Source: Pluralibacter sp. UBA7423
GTDB lineage: Bacteria > Pseudomonadota > Gammaproteobacteria > Enterobacterales > Enterobacteriaceae
Assembly: GCA_002470465.1 (NCBI GenBank)
Contig: DKMD01000020.1
Span: 1 to 53,475, forward strand
DNA: 53,475 bases
Direction of reading: 5' to 3'
Shown here in pieces: positions 1 to 8,408 of this stretch. Position 1 is the stretch's first letter. Every line of letters starts with the position of its first letter. A program made the translations under genes and the position numbers. The notes beneath the pieces are model-generated. The model saw nothing but the letters and a program-made list of their open reading frames with translations, had not been told where the DNA came from and searched no databases.

Positions 1-5
1 CCCAT
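1..5 (-). CDS. dnaK: dnaK, first codon only (partial at window edge)
   Basis: Only ATG plus two bases of the gene are inside the window; it continues off the left edge. The call rests on its upstream region, which matches the E. coli dnaK leader as I know it: a GGAGA ribosome site just before the ATG, and two heat-shock promoters at the expected distances. DnaK is the major cytosolic Hsp70 chaperone. Its place beside satP fits the E. coli order dnaK - yaaI - yaaW - satP with yaaI and yaaW missing here. No protein sequence can be checked. Confidence 0.8.
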
Positions 6-53
6 CTAAACGTCTCCACTAAAAATTCGATCAACATGTGGTTGTGAACCTGT

Positions 54-80
54 AATAAGGGCGAAATGTGCTGTTTCAAG
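54..80 (-). promoter_or_regulatory. dnaK sigma-32 promoter P2 (proximal)
   Basis: Read on the minus strand, CTTGAAA (80-74) is followed by CGCCCTTATT (63-54). This matches the heat-shock promoter pattern CTTGAA / CCCCATNT loosely and the E. coli dnaK P2 promoter closely. It lies about 50 bases before the dnaK start. Confidence 0.75.
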
Positions 81-126
81 CGCCCCGCTACGTTTTTTTT
101 CAGGCTCACCACTGCGGTTGCATACA

Positions 127-154
127 AGATGGGGTCGTTAGATGGGGCATCAAG
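127..154 (-). promoter_or_regulatory. dnaK sigma-32 promoter P1 (distal)
   Basis: On the minus strand the -35 element CTTGAT (154-149) is followed after 14 bases by the -10 element CCCCATCT (134-127), the same spacing as in the E. coli dnaK P1 promoter. A second CCCCATCT lies inside the spacer (147-140). A transcript from P1 would have a leader of roughly 115 bases. Confidence 0.85.
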
Positions 155-301
155 GGGGAGAGCGAAAAAATTTTTTAAAATCACCCTGCTCAGATCATAG
201 ACGGCAGGCACGGCTCTGATTATTATGCCGCGCCCCGCTGCCTGAGGATTGGCGCGAGGTTTTTACTTTTTCCCCTTTATTAATGAATTTTTTGAGGAAA
301 T

Positions 302-868
302 ATGGGCAACACTAAGTTGGCTAACCCGGCACCGCTGGGACTGATGGGCTTCGGCATGACCACCATTCTGCTGAACCTGACAAACAGCGGTCTTTTCCCG
401 TTTGATACCGCCATTCTGGCGATGGGTATTTTTTACGGTGGACTGGCGCAGATTTTTGCAGGCCTGCTGGAATACAAAAAAGGCAACACCTTCGGTCTGA
501 CCGCCTTTACCTCTTACGGTTCTTTCTGGCTGACCCTGGTCGCAATTCTGATCATGCCTAAAATGGGCCTGGCAGAAGCGTCTAACCCGCACTTCCTGGG
601 CATGTACCTGGGCCTGTGGGGCGTGTTCACGCTGTTCATGTTCTTCGGTACCCTGACTGGCCCGCGCATGCTGCAGTTCGTGTTCCTGAGTCTGACCGTA
701 CTGTTTGCCCTGCTGGCGATTGGCCACCTGGCGGATAACGAAAGCATCGTTCACATTGCAGGCTGGATTGGTCTGGTTTGCGGCGCAAGCGCTATCTGGC
801 TGGCGATGGGTGAAGTACTGAACGAGCAGTTTGGCCGCACCATCCTGCCGATTGGTGCAAAAGACTGA
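302..868 (+). CDS. satP: SatP, succinate-acetate/proton symporter
   Basis: This 188-residue inner-membrane protein belongs to the AceTr/YaaH (GPR1/FUN34) family. It imports acetate and succinate with protons. The family signature NPAPLGLMGFGMTT is at residues 8-21, followed by six hydrophobic segments, and the length equals that of E. coli SatP. The ATG has a GAGGAAAT ribosome site. The gene diverges from dnaK; the roughly 300-base region between them holds the dnaK heat-shock promoters and an AT-rich stretch (about 165-180) that could carry the satP promoter. A strong hairpin follows the gene. The E. coli neighbours yaaW and yaaI are absent. The assignment is secure. Confidence 0.97.
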   Translation: MGNTKLANPAPLGLMGFGMTTILLNLTNSGLFPFDTAILAMGIFYGGLAQIFAGLLEYKKGNTFGLTAFTSYGSFWLTLVAILIMPKMGLAEASNPHFLGMYLGLWGVFTLFMFFGTLTGPRMLQFVFLSLTVLFALLAIGHLADNESIVHIAGWIGLVCGASAIWLAMGEVLNEQFGRTILPIGAKD

Positions 869-1012
869 TCGCCCCTCGACGTGCCTGCTCCCACAGGTGC
901 GTCTCTCTATTCTGTAATTTGTCGCCAATAAAGATACATTGTAGAGGCTGGTCTTTTGGACGATAGGCAGCCTGGCACGCGCCTTATCCTGGGCATTTCC
1001 CTTCGCACTAAC

Positions 1013-1042
1013 CAATAAGCCGGGAACCTCTCCGGCTTATTG
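1013..1042 (+). terminator. Hairpin terminator after satP
   Basis: A perfect 11-bp inverted repeat, CAATAAGCCGG / CCGGCTTATTG, with an 8-base loop (1024-1031), is followed by CGTTTTATC. It lies 145 bases after the satP stop. The T-run is short, so termination may be partial. Confidence 0.6.
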
Positions 1043-1108
1043 CGTTTTATCAACCTAATCTCAACGATGCCCTTTCAGACATTGTCATCGCCGCCTCTTT
1101 CCAGGACA

Positions 1109-1136
1109 CTCGTTATACAAAATAATATATAACGAG
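1109..1136 (+). promoter_or_regulatory. ModE-like operator palindrome before the oxyanion transporter
   Basis: CTCGTTATA (1109-1117) and TATAACGAG (1128-1136) form a perfect 9-bp inverted repeat with a 10-base AT-rich spacer, ending nine bases before the ATG at 1145. The half-sites resemble those of the molybdate-responsive repressor ModE (CGTTATA...TATAACG). Its position fits repression of the transporter genes by molybdate or tungstate. This is a pattern match by eye, not a scored motif. Confidence 0.55.
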
Positions 1137-1144
1137 ATAATTTT

Positions 1145-2074
1145 ATGGCTAATGGAAAAATGAAATACACCCTGGCGGCGGTTGCGCTGCTGCAAATATC
1201 GTCCGTGGCGCTGGCGAAAGATATTCGCGTAACTTACGCCGGTTCAATGGGTAAGGTAATGGATCAGGGGTTAGGTCCGGCATTTGCCAAAGTGGATAAC
1301 GGCGAGTACCAGGGTCAGGGACAAGGTGCCTATGGCATGGCACGCCTGCTGGCCAGCCACAAGATTGAGGCTGACGTGTTCGTCTCCATTACCCCGGGGC
1401 CGATGCAAATCCTCAAAGATGCGGGGCTCATCGATGATGCCGTCCCGGTCGCCAGCACCAGCATGGTGATAGCCTACAGCCCTAAGGGCAAACATGCCGC
1501 TCAGTTTGAACAAACCAGCCAGAAGAAAGACGGTTCATGGCTGAACCTGCTGGCGCAGAAAGATGTCTCCTTTGGCCGTACTGATCCTTACGTTGATCCT
1601 AAAGGGCAGAATATTGTCTTCAGCCTGATGCTGGCCGAGAAATACTACAAGATGCCTGGCATCGCCGATAAGATTTTAGGTTCGCTGCAAAACCCGGAAC
1701 AGACACACCAGGAAAGCGGCCTGCTGGCGCGCCTTGAGAGTGGTCAGGTGGATGCCGCAGCTGGCTACGAGAGCGAAGTGCGCTCGGCTCATTTGCCTTA
1801 TATTGCCCTGCCGGACGAGATCAACCTGAGCAACCCGGCGATGGCGAAACAGTGGTATGACACCGTCAGTTTCACTATCAAGGACGGCAAAGGTCAGGAT
1901 CAAGTGCTCCACACCCAGCCAATGGTGTTCTACGCAGCGGTACTGAAAAATGCACCAAATGGTGTGGCACAGGGTCAGAAATTCGTGACATTTATGAAGA
2001 GTGCAGAAGGTCATAAACTGTTCAAAGAGTTTGGTTACGCTGAACCGAAAGGAGGTAGCGTATACGCGCGCTAA
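1145..2074 (+). CDS. Periplasmic oxyanion-binding protein, WtpA/ModA-like (ABC transporter)
   Basis: A 309-residue secreted protein with a signal peptide (hydrophobic residues about 8-22, likely cut after ALA-24). The fold-family pattern is that of type II periplasmic binding proteins for tungstate or molybdate: AGSMGKVM near the N-terminus, ADVFVS, MVIAYSP, a central GYESEV/LPDEINLSNP stretch and a C-terminal KNAPNGVAQGQKFVTFM. I infer tungstate or molybdate as ligand; other oxyanions remain possible. A second in-frame ATG at 1160 would give a shorter N-terminal region. The stop overlaps the proposed start region of the permease downstream, so the two form one transcription unit. The ModE-like palindrome just upstream and the nearby molybdopterin gene mog support a metal-oxyanion role. 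Confidence 0.8.
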   Translation: MANGKMKYTLAAVALLQISSVALAKDIRVTYAGSMGKVMDQGLGPAFAKVDNGEYQGQGQGAYGMARLLASHKIEADVFVSITPGPMQILKDAGLIDDAVPVASTSMVIAYSPKGKHAAQFEQTSQKKDGSWLNLLAQKDVSFGRTDPYVDPKGQNIVFSLMLAEKYYKMPGIADKILGSLQNPEQTHQESGLLARLESGQVDAAAGYESEVRSAHLPYIALPDEINLSNPAMAKQWYDTVSFTIKDGKGQDQVLHTQPMVFYAAVLKNAPNGVAQGQKFVTFMKSAEGHKLFKEFGYAEPKGGSVYAR

Positions 2075-2844
2075 GACGTCCGGGCTGGATTGCGGGCTGG
2101 CTTTCGCTGCCCGCCATTCTGCTGCTGAGTATTCCCTTTATTACGCTGGTTAGCGTCACGCCCTGGCGCCATTTGCAGCTAGCCTGGCGGGACGACAACG
2201 CCATCGCGATTTCAATGGGGCTGGGGTTACTGGCGCTGGGGATCATTATCCTGATCGGCGTCCCGGTGGCGTGGTGGTTGTCGCAAGCCAGCGGACGTAA
2301 ACGGATAATCGGCGAACTGCTGGTGATGATCCCACTTCTGACGCCGCCGCTGGCAATGGGGATTTTGCTGGTCTCGGCGTTCGGGCCCTACGGCGTTTTT
2401 GGTCGGTGGCTTTCAGTGCTTGGCGCAACGCTCGTCAACAACCCGGCCGCGTTTGTGCTGGCGCAGGTTTATGGTGCCCTGCCTTACTTTATCGTCGTGG
2501 CGCGATCCGCCTTTGCTACGGTACCGAAAAGCATTCTTGAAGCGGGGCAAACGCTGGGCGCATCAGGCTGGAATCGTTTTCGCTTTTTGACGCTACCGCT
2601 GGCATTACCCGGGCTGGCCTCCGCCGTAACGCTCGCCTGGGTCCGCGCGGTGGGGGAATTTGGCATAGTGATGATCTTTGCTTATTTCCCGCAGGGTATT
2701 CCGGTGAAGCTCTATACCAATCTGCAAAACGACGGCGTGGATGCGGTCTATACCCTGCTGTGGATGCTACTTATCGTGACGCTTCCCCTGCCGATGGTCT
2801 GCTTCGTACTGGGCAAACGGGCGGCAAGGGAGCAACGTCGCTAG
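2062..2844 (+). CDS. ABC transporter permease, ModB/WtpB-like, probable non-ATG start
   Basis: The protein has five to six hydrophobic segments and the ABC permease EAA loop (EAGQTLGASGWNRFRFLTLP), which docks the ATPase. No ATG, GTG or TTG allows a full-length product: the first conventional start is TTG at 2173, which would remove a clear membrane segment (GWLSLPAILLLSIPFITLV). The reading frame is open back to a stop at 2056. A near-perfect ribosome site, AAAGGAGG (2048-2055), stands six bases before an ATA codon at 2062, giving about 260 residues, the usual length. I therefore propose ATA as start, overlapping the end of the binding-protein gene by 13 bases. Its stop shares CTAG with the convergent MFS gene. 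No ATPase gene is adjacent. Confidence 0.72.
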   Translation: MRALRRPGWIAGWLSLPAILLLSIPFITLVSVTPWRHLQLAWRDDNAIAISMGLGLLALGIIILIGVPVAWWLSQASGRKRIIGELLVMIPLLTPPLAMGILLVSAFGPYGVFGRWLSVLGATLVNNPAAFVLAQVYGALPYFIVVARSAFATVPKSILEAGQTLGASGWNRFRFLTLPLALPGLASAVTLAWVRAVGEFGIVMIFAYFPQGIPVKLYTNLQNDGVDAVYTLLWMLLIVTLPLPMVCFVLGKRAAREQRR

Positions 2845-4130
2845 CGAGCCAGCAACCTGACCTCTACCGGTTTCTGGCGTAGCCAGAAGCCTAACACCAA
2901 CCCCACCAGCGACAACGCCAGCACGTACCAGGCAGGTGCCATCGGCGAGACGCCCATCAACAGCGTGACCGCAATAGGCGTCAGCCCGCCAAAAATCGCG
3001 TAGGAAACGTTGTATGAAAACGAGATTCCGGTAAACCGCACTTCTGCCGGAAACGATCTGACCATCACATACGGCACCGCTCCCACCACGCCGACGCACA
3101 GCCCCACTAAGCCGTACAGCATAAAAAGATGGGCAGAAGAGAGACCTGCCAGATGATAGAACGCCCAGCTCGAGGCCGCGAGCAGCAGGCTGCCAATAAT
3201 AAAGGTACGGCTCGCACCGAATTTATCGACCGCCAGCCCCGCCAGCAAACAGCCCACACACAGCATAATGGTCGCAAGACTGTTGGCCTGAAGCGTCAGC
3301 GCAGGCGCAAAACCGTAATGCTTTTGCAGCCACACCGGCGACATCAAAATCACCACCACAATCCCCGCCGACAGCAGCCAGGTCAGCAGCATCGACACGA
3401 CCACCGCCTTCTGATGCTTCACGACTACCGATTTCACGGGCAGCTCCTGCGCCAGCTGCTTGCGCTGCTGCATCTCAAGAAAGATCGGCGTCTCCTGCAG
3501 CCAGCGGCGCAGATACATCGCCACCAGGCCGAAAGCGCCGCCGAGCAGGAAAGGAATTCGCCAGCCGCCGTCATGAATAGCTTGCTGAGTCAGGCTGGTA
3601 TTGATAAGCGTTGCCACGACAGATCCCAGCAAAATGCCTACCGTTAAACCAGCCGTCAGCGTGCCGCAGGCAATGCCAATACGCTGTGTGGGCACGTGCT
3701 CGGCCACAAACACCCATGCTCCAGGCACTTCACCGCCGATAGCGGCCCCCTGGAGCACGCGCATCAACAGTAAAAGCAGAGGTGCTACGATGCCCACCGA
3801 AGTGTAGGTTGGCAGCAAGCCAATCAGCAGCGTTGGCACCGCCATCAGCAGAATGCTCAGGGTGAACATTTTCTTGCGACCAACCAGATCGCCGAAGTGC
3901 GCCATGATGATGCCACCCAGCGGACGAGCCAGGTAGCCAGCTGCGAAGATGCCGAAGGTCTGCACCTGGCGTAGCCATTCCGGAATATCGGCCGGGAAGA
4001 AAAGCTCGCCGACGACCGCAGCAAAGAAAACGAAGATGATGAAATCATAAAACTCCAGCGCGCCGCCGAGGGCGGCCAGCGTCAGGGTTTTATAATCCTG
4101 TCGGTTAAGAGGTCTTGCAGAAGAGGACAT
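2841..4130 (-). CDS. MFS transporter, metabolite:H+ symporter (MHS) family
   Basis: A 429-residue inner-membrane protein with twelve predicted hydrophobic segments. It carries the signatures of the sugar-porter/MHS branch related to ProP, ShiA and YhjE: GALEFYDFIIFVF in TM1, the loop motif GDLVGRKK between TM2 and TM3, and RVLQGAAIGGEVPGA in TM4. Members of this branch move organic acids, osmolytes or shikimate with protons; the substrate here is unknown. The gene is absent from the E. coli mog-satP interval, so it is accessory to the conserved order. Its stop codon overlaps the convergent permease stop in the palindrome CTAG. Confidence 0.88.
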   Translation of the reverse strand: MSSSARPLNRQDYKTLTLAALGGALEFYDFIIFVFFAAVVGELFFPADIPEWLRQVQTFGIFAAGYLARPLGGIIMAHFGDLVGRKKMFTLSILLMAVPTLLIGLLPTYTSVGIVAPLLLLLMRVLQGAAIGGEVPGAWVFVAEHVPTQRIGIACGTLTAGLTVGILLGSVVATLINTSLTQQAIHDGGWRIPFLLGGAFGLVAMYLRRWLQETPIFLEMQQRKQLAQELPVKSVVVKHQKAVVVSMLLTWLLSAGIVVVILMSPVWLQKHYGFAPALTLQANSLATIMLCVGCLLAGLAVDKFGASRTFIIGSLLLAASSWAFYHLAGLSSAHLFMLYGLVGLCVGVVGAVPYVMVRSFPAEVRFTGISFSYNVSYAIFGGLTPIAVTLLMGVSPMAPAWYVLALSLVGLVLGFWLRQKPVEVRLLAR

Positions 4131-4242
4131 AGCGGGCCATTTGTTTTAATTGATTTACAGTTTTCGTAAAGAAAAAATTACTACAGCGTAAATCATCGGT
4201 CAATCCGTGGCCCACAAAGGTTATGTTATAAATACACTATCT

Positions 4243-4830
4243 TCAGGAGATTGTTTCACGGCGGGCGCTTTTAGGGCGGAATGCCGCAACCACCTGCTCG
4301 TCTGTCTCCACGTACGGCCCCTCAAGAAGTTGTACACAATACGGTACACTTGCAAAAATGCCGTGCACCAGCACCTTGCCGTTTTCATCCTTCACGCCCT
4401 CGAGCGTTTCCTGAATGGATTTTGGCTGGCCCGGCAGATTGAGGATTAAAGCCTGTTTACGAATCACACCCACCTGGCGGGACAGGATCGCCGTCGGTAC
4501 AAAGTGCAGGCTAATCTGGCGCATCTGCTCACCGAAGCCCGGCATTTCACGATCGGCAATCGCAAGCGTGGCGTCTGGCGTCACGTCGCGGCGCGCAGGC
4601 CCGGTGCCACCGGTGGTCAGCACCAGATGGCAGCTCATTTCGTCCACCAGCTCACACAGCGTCTGCTCAATGATCGCCTGCTCATCCGGGATCAGCCGCG
4701 TCTGCAATTCGAAGGGTGAAGTCAGTGCGCGAGCAAGCCAGGCTTCCAGCGCAGGGATGCCTTTATCCTGGTAAACGCCGCTTGAGGCGCGATCGGAAAT
4801 GGAAACAAGGCCAATGCGAAGAGTATTCAT
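4243..4830 (-). CDS. mog: Mog, molybdopterin adenylyltransferase
   Basis: A 195-residue cytosolic enzyme of molybdenum cofactor synthesis. It adenylylates molybdopterin before MoeA inserts molybdate. The family motif TTGGTGPARRD lies at residues 72-82 and the two conserved catalytic aspartates are in the expected places, D49 and D82. Length matches E. coli Mog. The gene follows talB on the same strand after a 110-base gap containing a strong hairpin, as in E. coli. Confidence 0.97.
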   Translation of the reverse strand: MNTLRIGLVSISDRASSGVYQDKGIPALEAWLARALTSPFELQTRLIPDEQAIIEQTLCELVDEMSCHLVLTTGGTGPARRDVTPDATLAIADREMPGFGEQMRQISLHFVPTAILSRQVGVIRKQALILNLPGQPKSIQETLEGVKDENGKVLVHGIFASVPYCVQLLEGPYVETDEQVVAAFRPKSARRETIS

Positions 4831-4909
4831 ATCAATTCCGTTAAAAAAAGGCGGTTAAGCGGAATGATACACGCAGAAAGGAAAGGGAGACAAACGAAGG
4901 CGGGAATAG

Positions 4910-4929
4910 GTGGCCGGGAGCCCGGCCAC
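4910..4929 (-). repeat. Hairpin between talB and mog
   Basis: A perfect 9-bp inverted repeat GTGGCCGGG / CCCGGCCAC with a two-base centre lies 11 bases after the talB stop. No T-run follows on either strand, so it is more likely an mRNA-stabilising 3' hairpin for the abundant talB message than a full terminator. Confidence 0.55.
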
Positions 4930-4940
4930 GCGGAAAATGA

Positions 4941-5894
4941 TTACAGCAGGTCGCCGATCATTTTTTCCAGTTTTTCCTGGTCGATAGCAAACTTACGGAT
5001 ACCTTCCGCCAGTTTGTCTACCGCCATTGGATCCTGGTTGTGCTGCCACAGGAACTGAGATTCAGTAATGCGTTCCGGACGCGCTTTCACTTCACCGGTG
5101 TAAACCAGTTTACGCTCGATGGCACCGTCAGCTTCGGCCAGCTCTTTCAGCAACGCAGGCGCGATGGTCAGACGATCGCAGCCAGCCAGTTCCAGGATCT
5201 CGCCAACGTTACGGAAGCTTGCGCCCATCACGACGGTTTCATAGCCGTGCTGTTTGTAGTAGCTGTAGATTTCAGATACGGATACCACGCCAGGATCTTC
5301 TGCCGGAGCATACTCTTTCTTATCCGTGTTGGCTTTGTACCAGTCGAGGATACGGCCCACAAACGGGGAGATCAGGAACACGCCCGCTTCTGCGCAAGCA
5401 CGAGCCTGAGCGAAGGAGAACAGCAGGGTCAGGTTACAGTTGATGCCTTCTTTTTCCAGCTGCTCGGCGGCGCGGATGCCCTGCCAGGTGGAAGCCAGCT
5501 TGATCAGAATACGGTCGTTGCTGATGCCCGCATCGTTGTACAGCTTGATCAGGTGTTTTGCTTTGGCGATAGAGCCTTCGGTGTCGTAGGAGAGACGCGC
5601 GTCAACTTCAGTAGAGATACGGCCAGGGATCAGCTTGAGGATCTCCAGACCGATGTTCACGGCCAGCTTGTCGGTCGCGTCAACAATCTGCTGCTCGCGG
5701 TTGCTGCTCTGATCTTTCGCCCAGGCAATCGCTTCATCAATCAGCTTGCGGTATTCCGGGATCTGAGCCGCGCCCAGAATCAGAGAAGGGTTGGTTGTCG
5801 CATCCTGAGGCTGATACAGCTTCATTGCCGCGATGTCTCCGGTGTCAGCCACTACGGTTGTGTACTGACGCAGGGAGGTCAATTTATCCGTCAT
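4941..5894 (-). CDS. talB: Transaldolase B
   Basis: A 317-residue cytosolic enzyme of the non-oxidative pentose phosphate pathway. It transfers a dihydroxyacetone unit from sedoheptulose 7-phosphate to glyceraldehyde 3-phosphate. The Schiff-base lysine is K132 in the motif [13 protein letters not shown], and DATTNPSLI is at residues 31-39. Length and sequence agree with E. coli TalB. Divergent from yaaJ across a 200-base region. Confidence 0.98.
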   Translation of the reverse strand: MTDKLTSLRQYTTVVADTGDIAAMKLYQPQDATTNPSLILGAAQIPEYRKLIDEAIAWAKDQSSNREQQIVDATDKLAVNIGLEILKLIPGRISTEVDARLSYDTEGSIAKAKHLIKLYNDAGISNDRILIKLASTWQGIRAAEQLEKEGINCNLTLLFSFAQARACAEAGVFLISPFVGRILDWYKANTDKKEYAPAEDPGVVSVSEIYSYYKQHGYETVVMGASFRNVGEILELAGCDRLTIAPALLKELAEADGAIERKLVYTGEVKARPERITESQFLWQHNQDPMAVDKLAEGIRKFAIDQEKLEKMIGDLL

Positions 5895-6097
5895 GATAGT
5901 GTTTCTCTTTAAACAGCTGTTAGGGGGATGTAACCGGTCTGCTCACGATGATATCACGCCCCGGTGTCAGCGCAACCGCGGACGGAACAAGAGCGCAGAG
6001 TATGATAAACTCAGATTATTCGCTGGCTACCCGATAATGGATTGTCTAAAAAATGGTAGCGCTTACATCGGTCTTTGGCATCGAAGAAGGACATTAA

Positions 6098-7528
6098 ATG
6101 CCCGAGTTTCTCTCTTTTATCAACGACATACTCTGGGGCTCGGTAATGATTTACCTGCTGCTCGGCGCCGGGGTGTGGTTTACCTGGCGAACGGGGTATA
6201 TCCAGTTTCGCTATCTTCGCCATTTTCGCAAAAGCCTTCAGCGCAGCGTCTCTCCGCAGCCAGACGGCCTGACCTCCTTTCAGGCGCTTTGCACCAGCCT
6301 TGCGGCCCGTGTCGGCAGCGGCAATCTCGCCGGGGTAGCCATAGCCATTACGGCAGGGGGTCCAGGCGCGATATTCTGGATGTGGATGTCAGCGATTATC
6401 GGCATGGCAAGCAGCTTTGCCGAGTGCTCACTCGCCCAGCTCTACAAAGAGCGCGACGCCAACGGACAATTTCGCGGCGGCCCGGCCTGGTATATGTCCC
6501 GTGGCCTCGGGATGCGCTGGATGGGCGTGATGTTCTCTATTTTCCTGCTGATCGCCTATGGTTTGATTTTCAATGTCGTGCAGGCCAATTCCGTTTCGAA
6601 GGCCCTGCACTTCGCGTTTAATTTACCCGGGTACGTCACCGGACTGGCGCTCATGGCCTTAACGCTGCTGATTATCGTTCGCGGGTTGCGGGGCGTGGCG
6701 AAGCTGATGCAGTGGATGGTACCGGTAATGGCACTGACCTGGGTCGCCGCCAGCGTCCTGATAAGCCTCTGGCATCTCAATGAAATTCCGGCGATTATCG
6801 AAACCATTTTTCGCAGCGCCTTTGGCTGGCAGGAAGCGGCTTCCGGTGCGGTGGGATATACCATCAGCCAGGCGCTGACCGCGGGTTTTCAGCGCGGCAT
6901 GTTCTCCAACGAAGCGGGCATGGGTTCGACGCCTAACGCAGCAGCGGCAGCGGCGTCATGGCCACCACACCCGGCAGCTCAGGGTATCGTGCAGATGATT
7001 GGCGTGCTGATTGATACGCTGGTAATTTGCACGGCCACGGCAATTGTCGTATTGCTCGCCGGGAATGAATCCACTCACGCCACGGTCAATGGCATTCAGC
7101 TGGTGCAAAAGGCGATGATGAATTTTGCCGGGGGCTGGGGGGCAGAATTCGTCGCGGTTATCGTCATGCTGTTCGCGTTCACTTCTATTGTCGCCAACTA
7201 TATTTACGCTGAGAACAACCTGATTTATCTGCGGATGAACACGCCTCGCAACGTCTGGCTGCTGAGGGGCATCACCCTGCTGATGATAATGCTGGGCACG
7301 CTGCTGAGCGTGTCGGTGGTGTGGCAGTTCGCGGATATCATCATGGCACTGATGGCTATCACTAACCTGACCGCCATCCTGCTGCTTTCGCCAGTGGTGC
7401 GCATCATCGCCAGCGATTACCTGCGTCAACGCAAGCTTGGGGTAAAACCGGTGTTTGACCCGGCACGCTACCCGGAAATCGAGCGGCAGCTGGCAGCCGG
7501 TAGTTGGGATGATGTGCCACGCCAATAG
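6098..7528 (+). CDS. yaaJ: YaaJ, alanine/glycine:cation symporter family
   Basis: A 476-residue inner-membrane protein of the AGCS family, which takes up alanine or glycine with Na+ or H+. Family blocks visible include SLAARVGSGNLAGVA, GGPGAIFWMW, and NEAGMGSTPNAAAAA, with about ten hydrophobic segments. The ATG has a good AAGGA ribosome site seven bases upstream. Substrate specificity is inferred from the family. It is followed after 65 bases by yaaA, as in E. coli. Confidence 0.95.
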   Translation: MPEFLSFINDILWGSVMIYLLLGAGVWFTWRTGYIQFRYLRHFRKSLQRSVSPQPDGLTSFQALCTSLAARVGSGNLAGVAIAITAGGPGAIFWMWMSAIIGMASSFAECSLAQLYKERDANGQFRGGPAWYMSRGLGMRWMGVMFSIFLLIAYGLIFNVVQANSVSKALHFAFNLPGYVTGLALMALTLLIIVRGLRGVAKLMQWMVPVMALTWVAASVLISLWHLNEIPAIIETIFRSAFGWQEAASGAVGYTISQALTAGFQRGMFSNEAGMGSTPNAAAAAASWPPHPAAQGIVQMIGVLIDTLVICTATAIVVLLAGNESTHATVNGIQLVQKAMMNFAGGWGAEFVAVIVMLFAFTSIVANYIYAENNLIYLRMNTPRNVWLLRGITLLMIMLGTLLSVSVVWQFADIIMALMAITNLTAILLLSPVVRIIASDYLRQRKLGVKPVFDPARYPEIERQLAAGSWDDVPRQ

Positions 7529-7540
7529 CAGCCATCGATC

Positions 7541-7586
7541 CCTTCCGGGCCATTTTTTGCTAAAGTCTCGAAAAATGCCCGGAAGG
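7541..7586 (+). promoter_or_regulatory. Leader hairpin covering the yaaA ribosome site
   Basis: CCTTCCGGGC (7541-7550) pairs with GCCCGGAAGG (7577-7586); beyond a single bulged C the stem continues with ATTTTT / AAAAAT. The right arm contains the GGAAGGA ribosome site of yaaA (7581-7587). The structure could hide the site or stabilise the end of the yaaJ message. Seen directly; the function is inferred. Confidence 0.5.
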
Positions 7587-7593
7587 ACTGACT

Positions 7594-8370
7594 ATGCTGA
7601 TTCTGATTTCTCCTGCTAAAACGCTTGATTATCAAAGCGAGCTGCCAACATCGCGCTACACCCATCCCGAGCTGCTGGACTACTCCCAGCAGCTGATTGC
7701 CGTCGCGCGCAAACTCACTGCGCCCCAGATTGGCAAGCTGATGAGCATCAGCGACAAACTCGCGGATCTCAACGCCACCCGCTTCCACGACTGGCACCCG
7801 GATTTCACGCCGCAGAACGCACGCCCGGCGATCCTCGCCTTCAAAGGCGATGTTTACACCGGTTTGCAGGCGGAAGAGTTCAGCGAAGCAGATTTCGATT
7901 TTGCCCAGCAGCATCTGCGCATGCTTTCCGGCCTGTATGGCGTGCTTCGTCCACTCGATTTGATGCAGCCGTATCGCCTTGAAATGGGCATTCGACTTGA
8001 AAATGCCAAAGGCAAAGATCTCTATCACTTCTGGGGCGAGGTCATCACGAACAAGCTGAACGAAGCGTTAAAGGCTCAGGGCGACGATATCGTCATTAAC
8101 CTGGCATCCGACGAATACTTCCGCGCGGTGAAGCCGAAAGCGTTGAACGGGCAGATCGTCAAGCCGGTATTCCTCGATGAGAAAAACGGCAAGTTCAAAG
8201 TCATCAGCTTCTACGCCAAAAAGGCGCGCGGTCTGATGAGCCGTTACATCATTGAAAACCGTCTGACCACGGTGGAACAGCTAAAGGGATTTGACAGCGA
8301 AGGCTATTTCTTTGACGAAGACGCCTCAACCCACGATGAACTGGTATTTAAGCGCCACGAACAGAAGTGA
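7594..8370 (+). CDS. yaaA: YaaA, peroxide stress protein
   Basis: A 258-residue cytosolic protein of the UPF0246/DUF328 family. In E. coli it is induced by OxyR and lowers free intracellular iron during peroxide stress, limiting DNA damage. The N-terminal [12 protein letters not shown], the block [22 protein letters not shown] and the C-terminal [19 protein letters not shown] are characteristic. Length matches E. coli. Its ribosome site lies within a strong hairpin. It converges with yaaX across a stem-loop. Confidence 0.97.
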   Translation: MLILISPAKTLDYQSELPTSRYTHPELLDYSQQLIAVARKLTAPQIGKLMSISDKLADLNATRFHDWHPDFTPQNARPAILAFKGDVYTGLQAEEFSEADFDFAQQHLRMLSGLYGVLRPLDLMQPYRLEMGIRLENAKGKDLYHFWGEVITNKLNEALKAQGDDIVINLASDEYFRAVKPKALNGQIVKPVFLDEKNGKFKVISFYAKKARGLMSRYIIENRLTTVEQLKGFDSEGYFFDEDASTHDELVFKRHEQK

Positions 8371-8374
8371 AAAC

Positions 8375-8401
8375 GCCCCTCACCCACAGCGGGTGAGGGG
8401 C
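8375..8401 (-). terminator. Stem-loop between convergent yaaA and yaaX
   Basis: A perfect 11-bp inverted repeat GCCCCTCACCC / GGGTGAGGGGC with a five-base loop. On the minus strand it is followed by GTTTTC, giving a modest terminator for yaaX. It probably also shields the yaaA 3' end. Confidence 0.65.
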
Positions 8402-8408
8402 TGAAAAG

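Noticed and set aside
263..1015. 250-codon open frame antisense to satP
   Set aside because: Gln/His/Arg-rich product typical of reverse reading; satP is certain.
6054..6070. GGTAGCGCTTACA as a LacI-family operator between talB and yaaJ
   Set aside because: Only the AGCGCT centre is symmetric; outer positions do not match, and no regulator is nearby.
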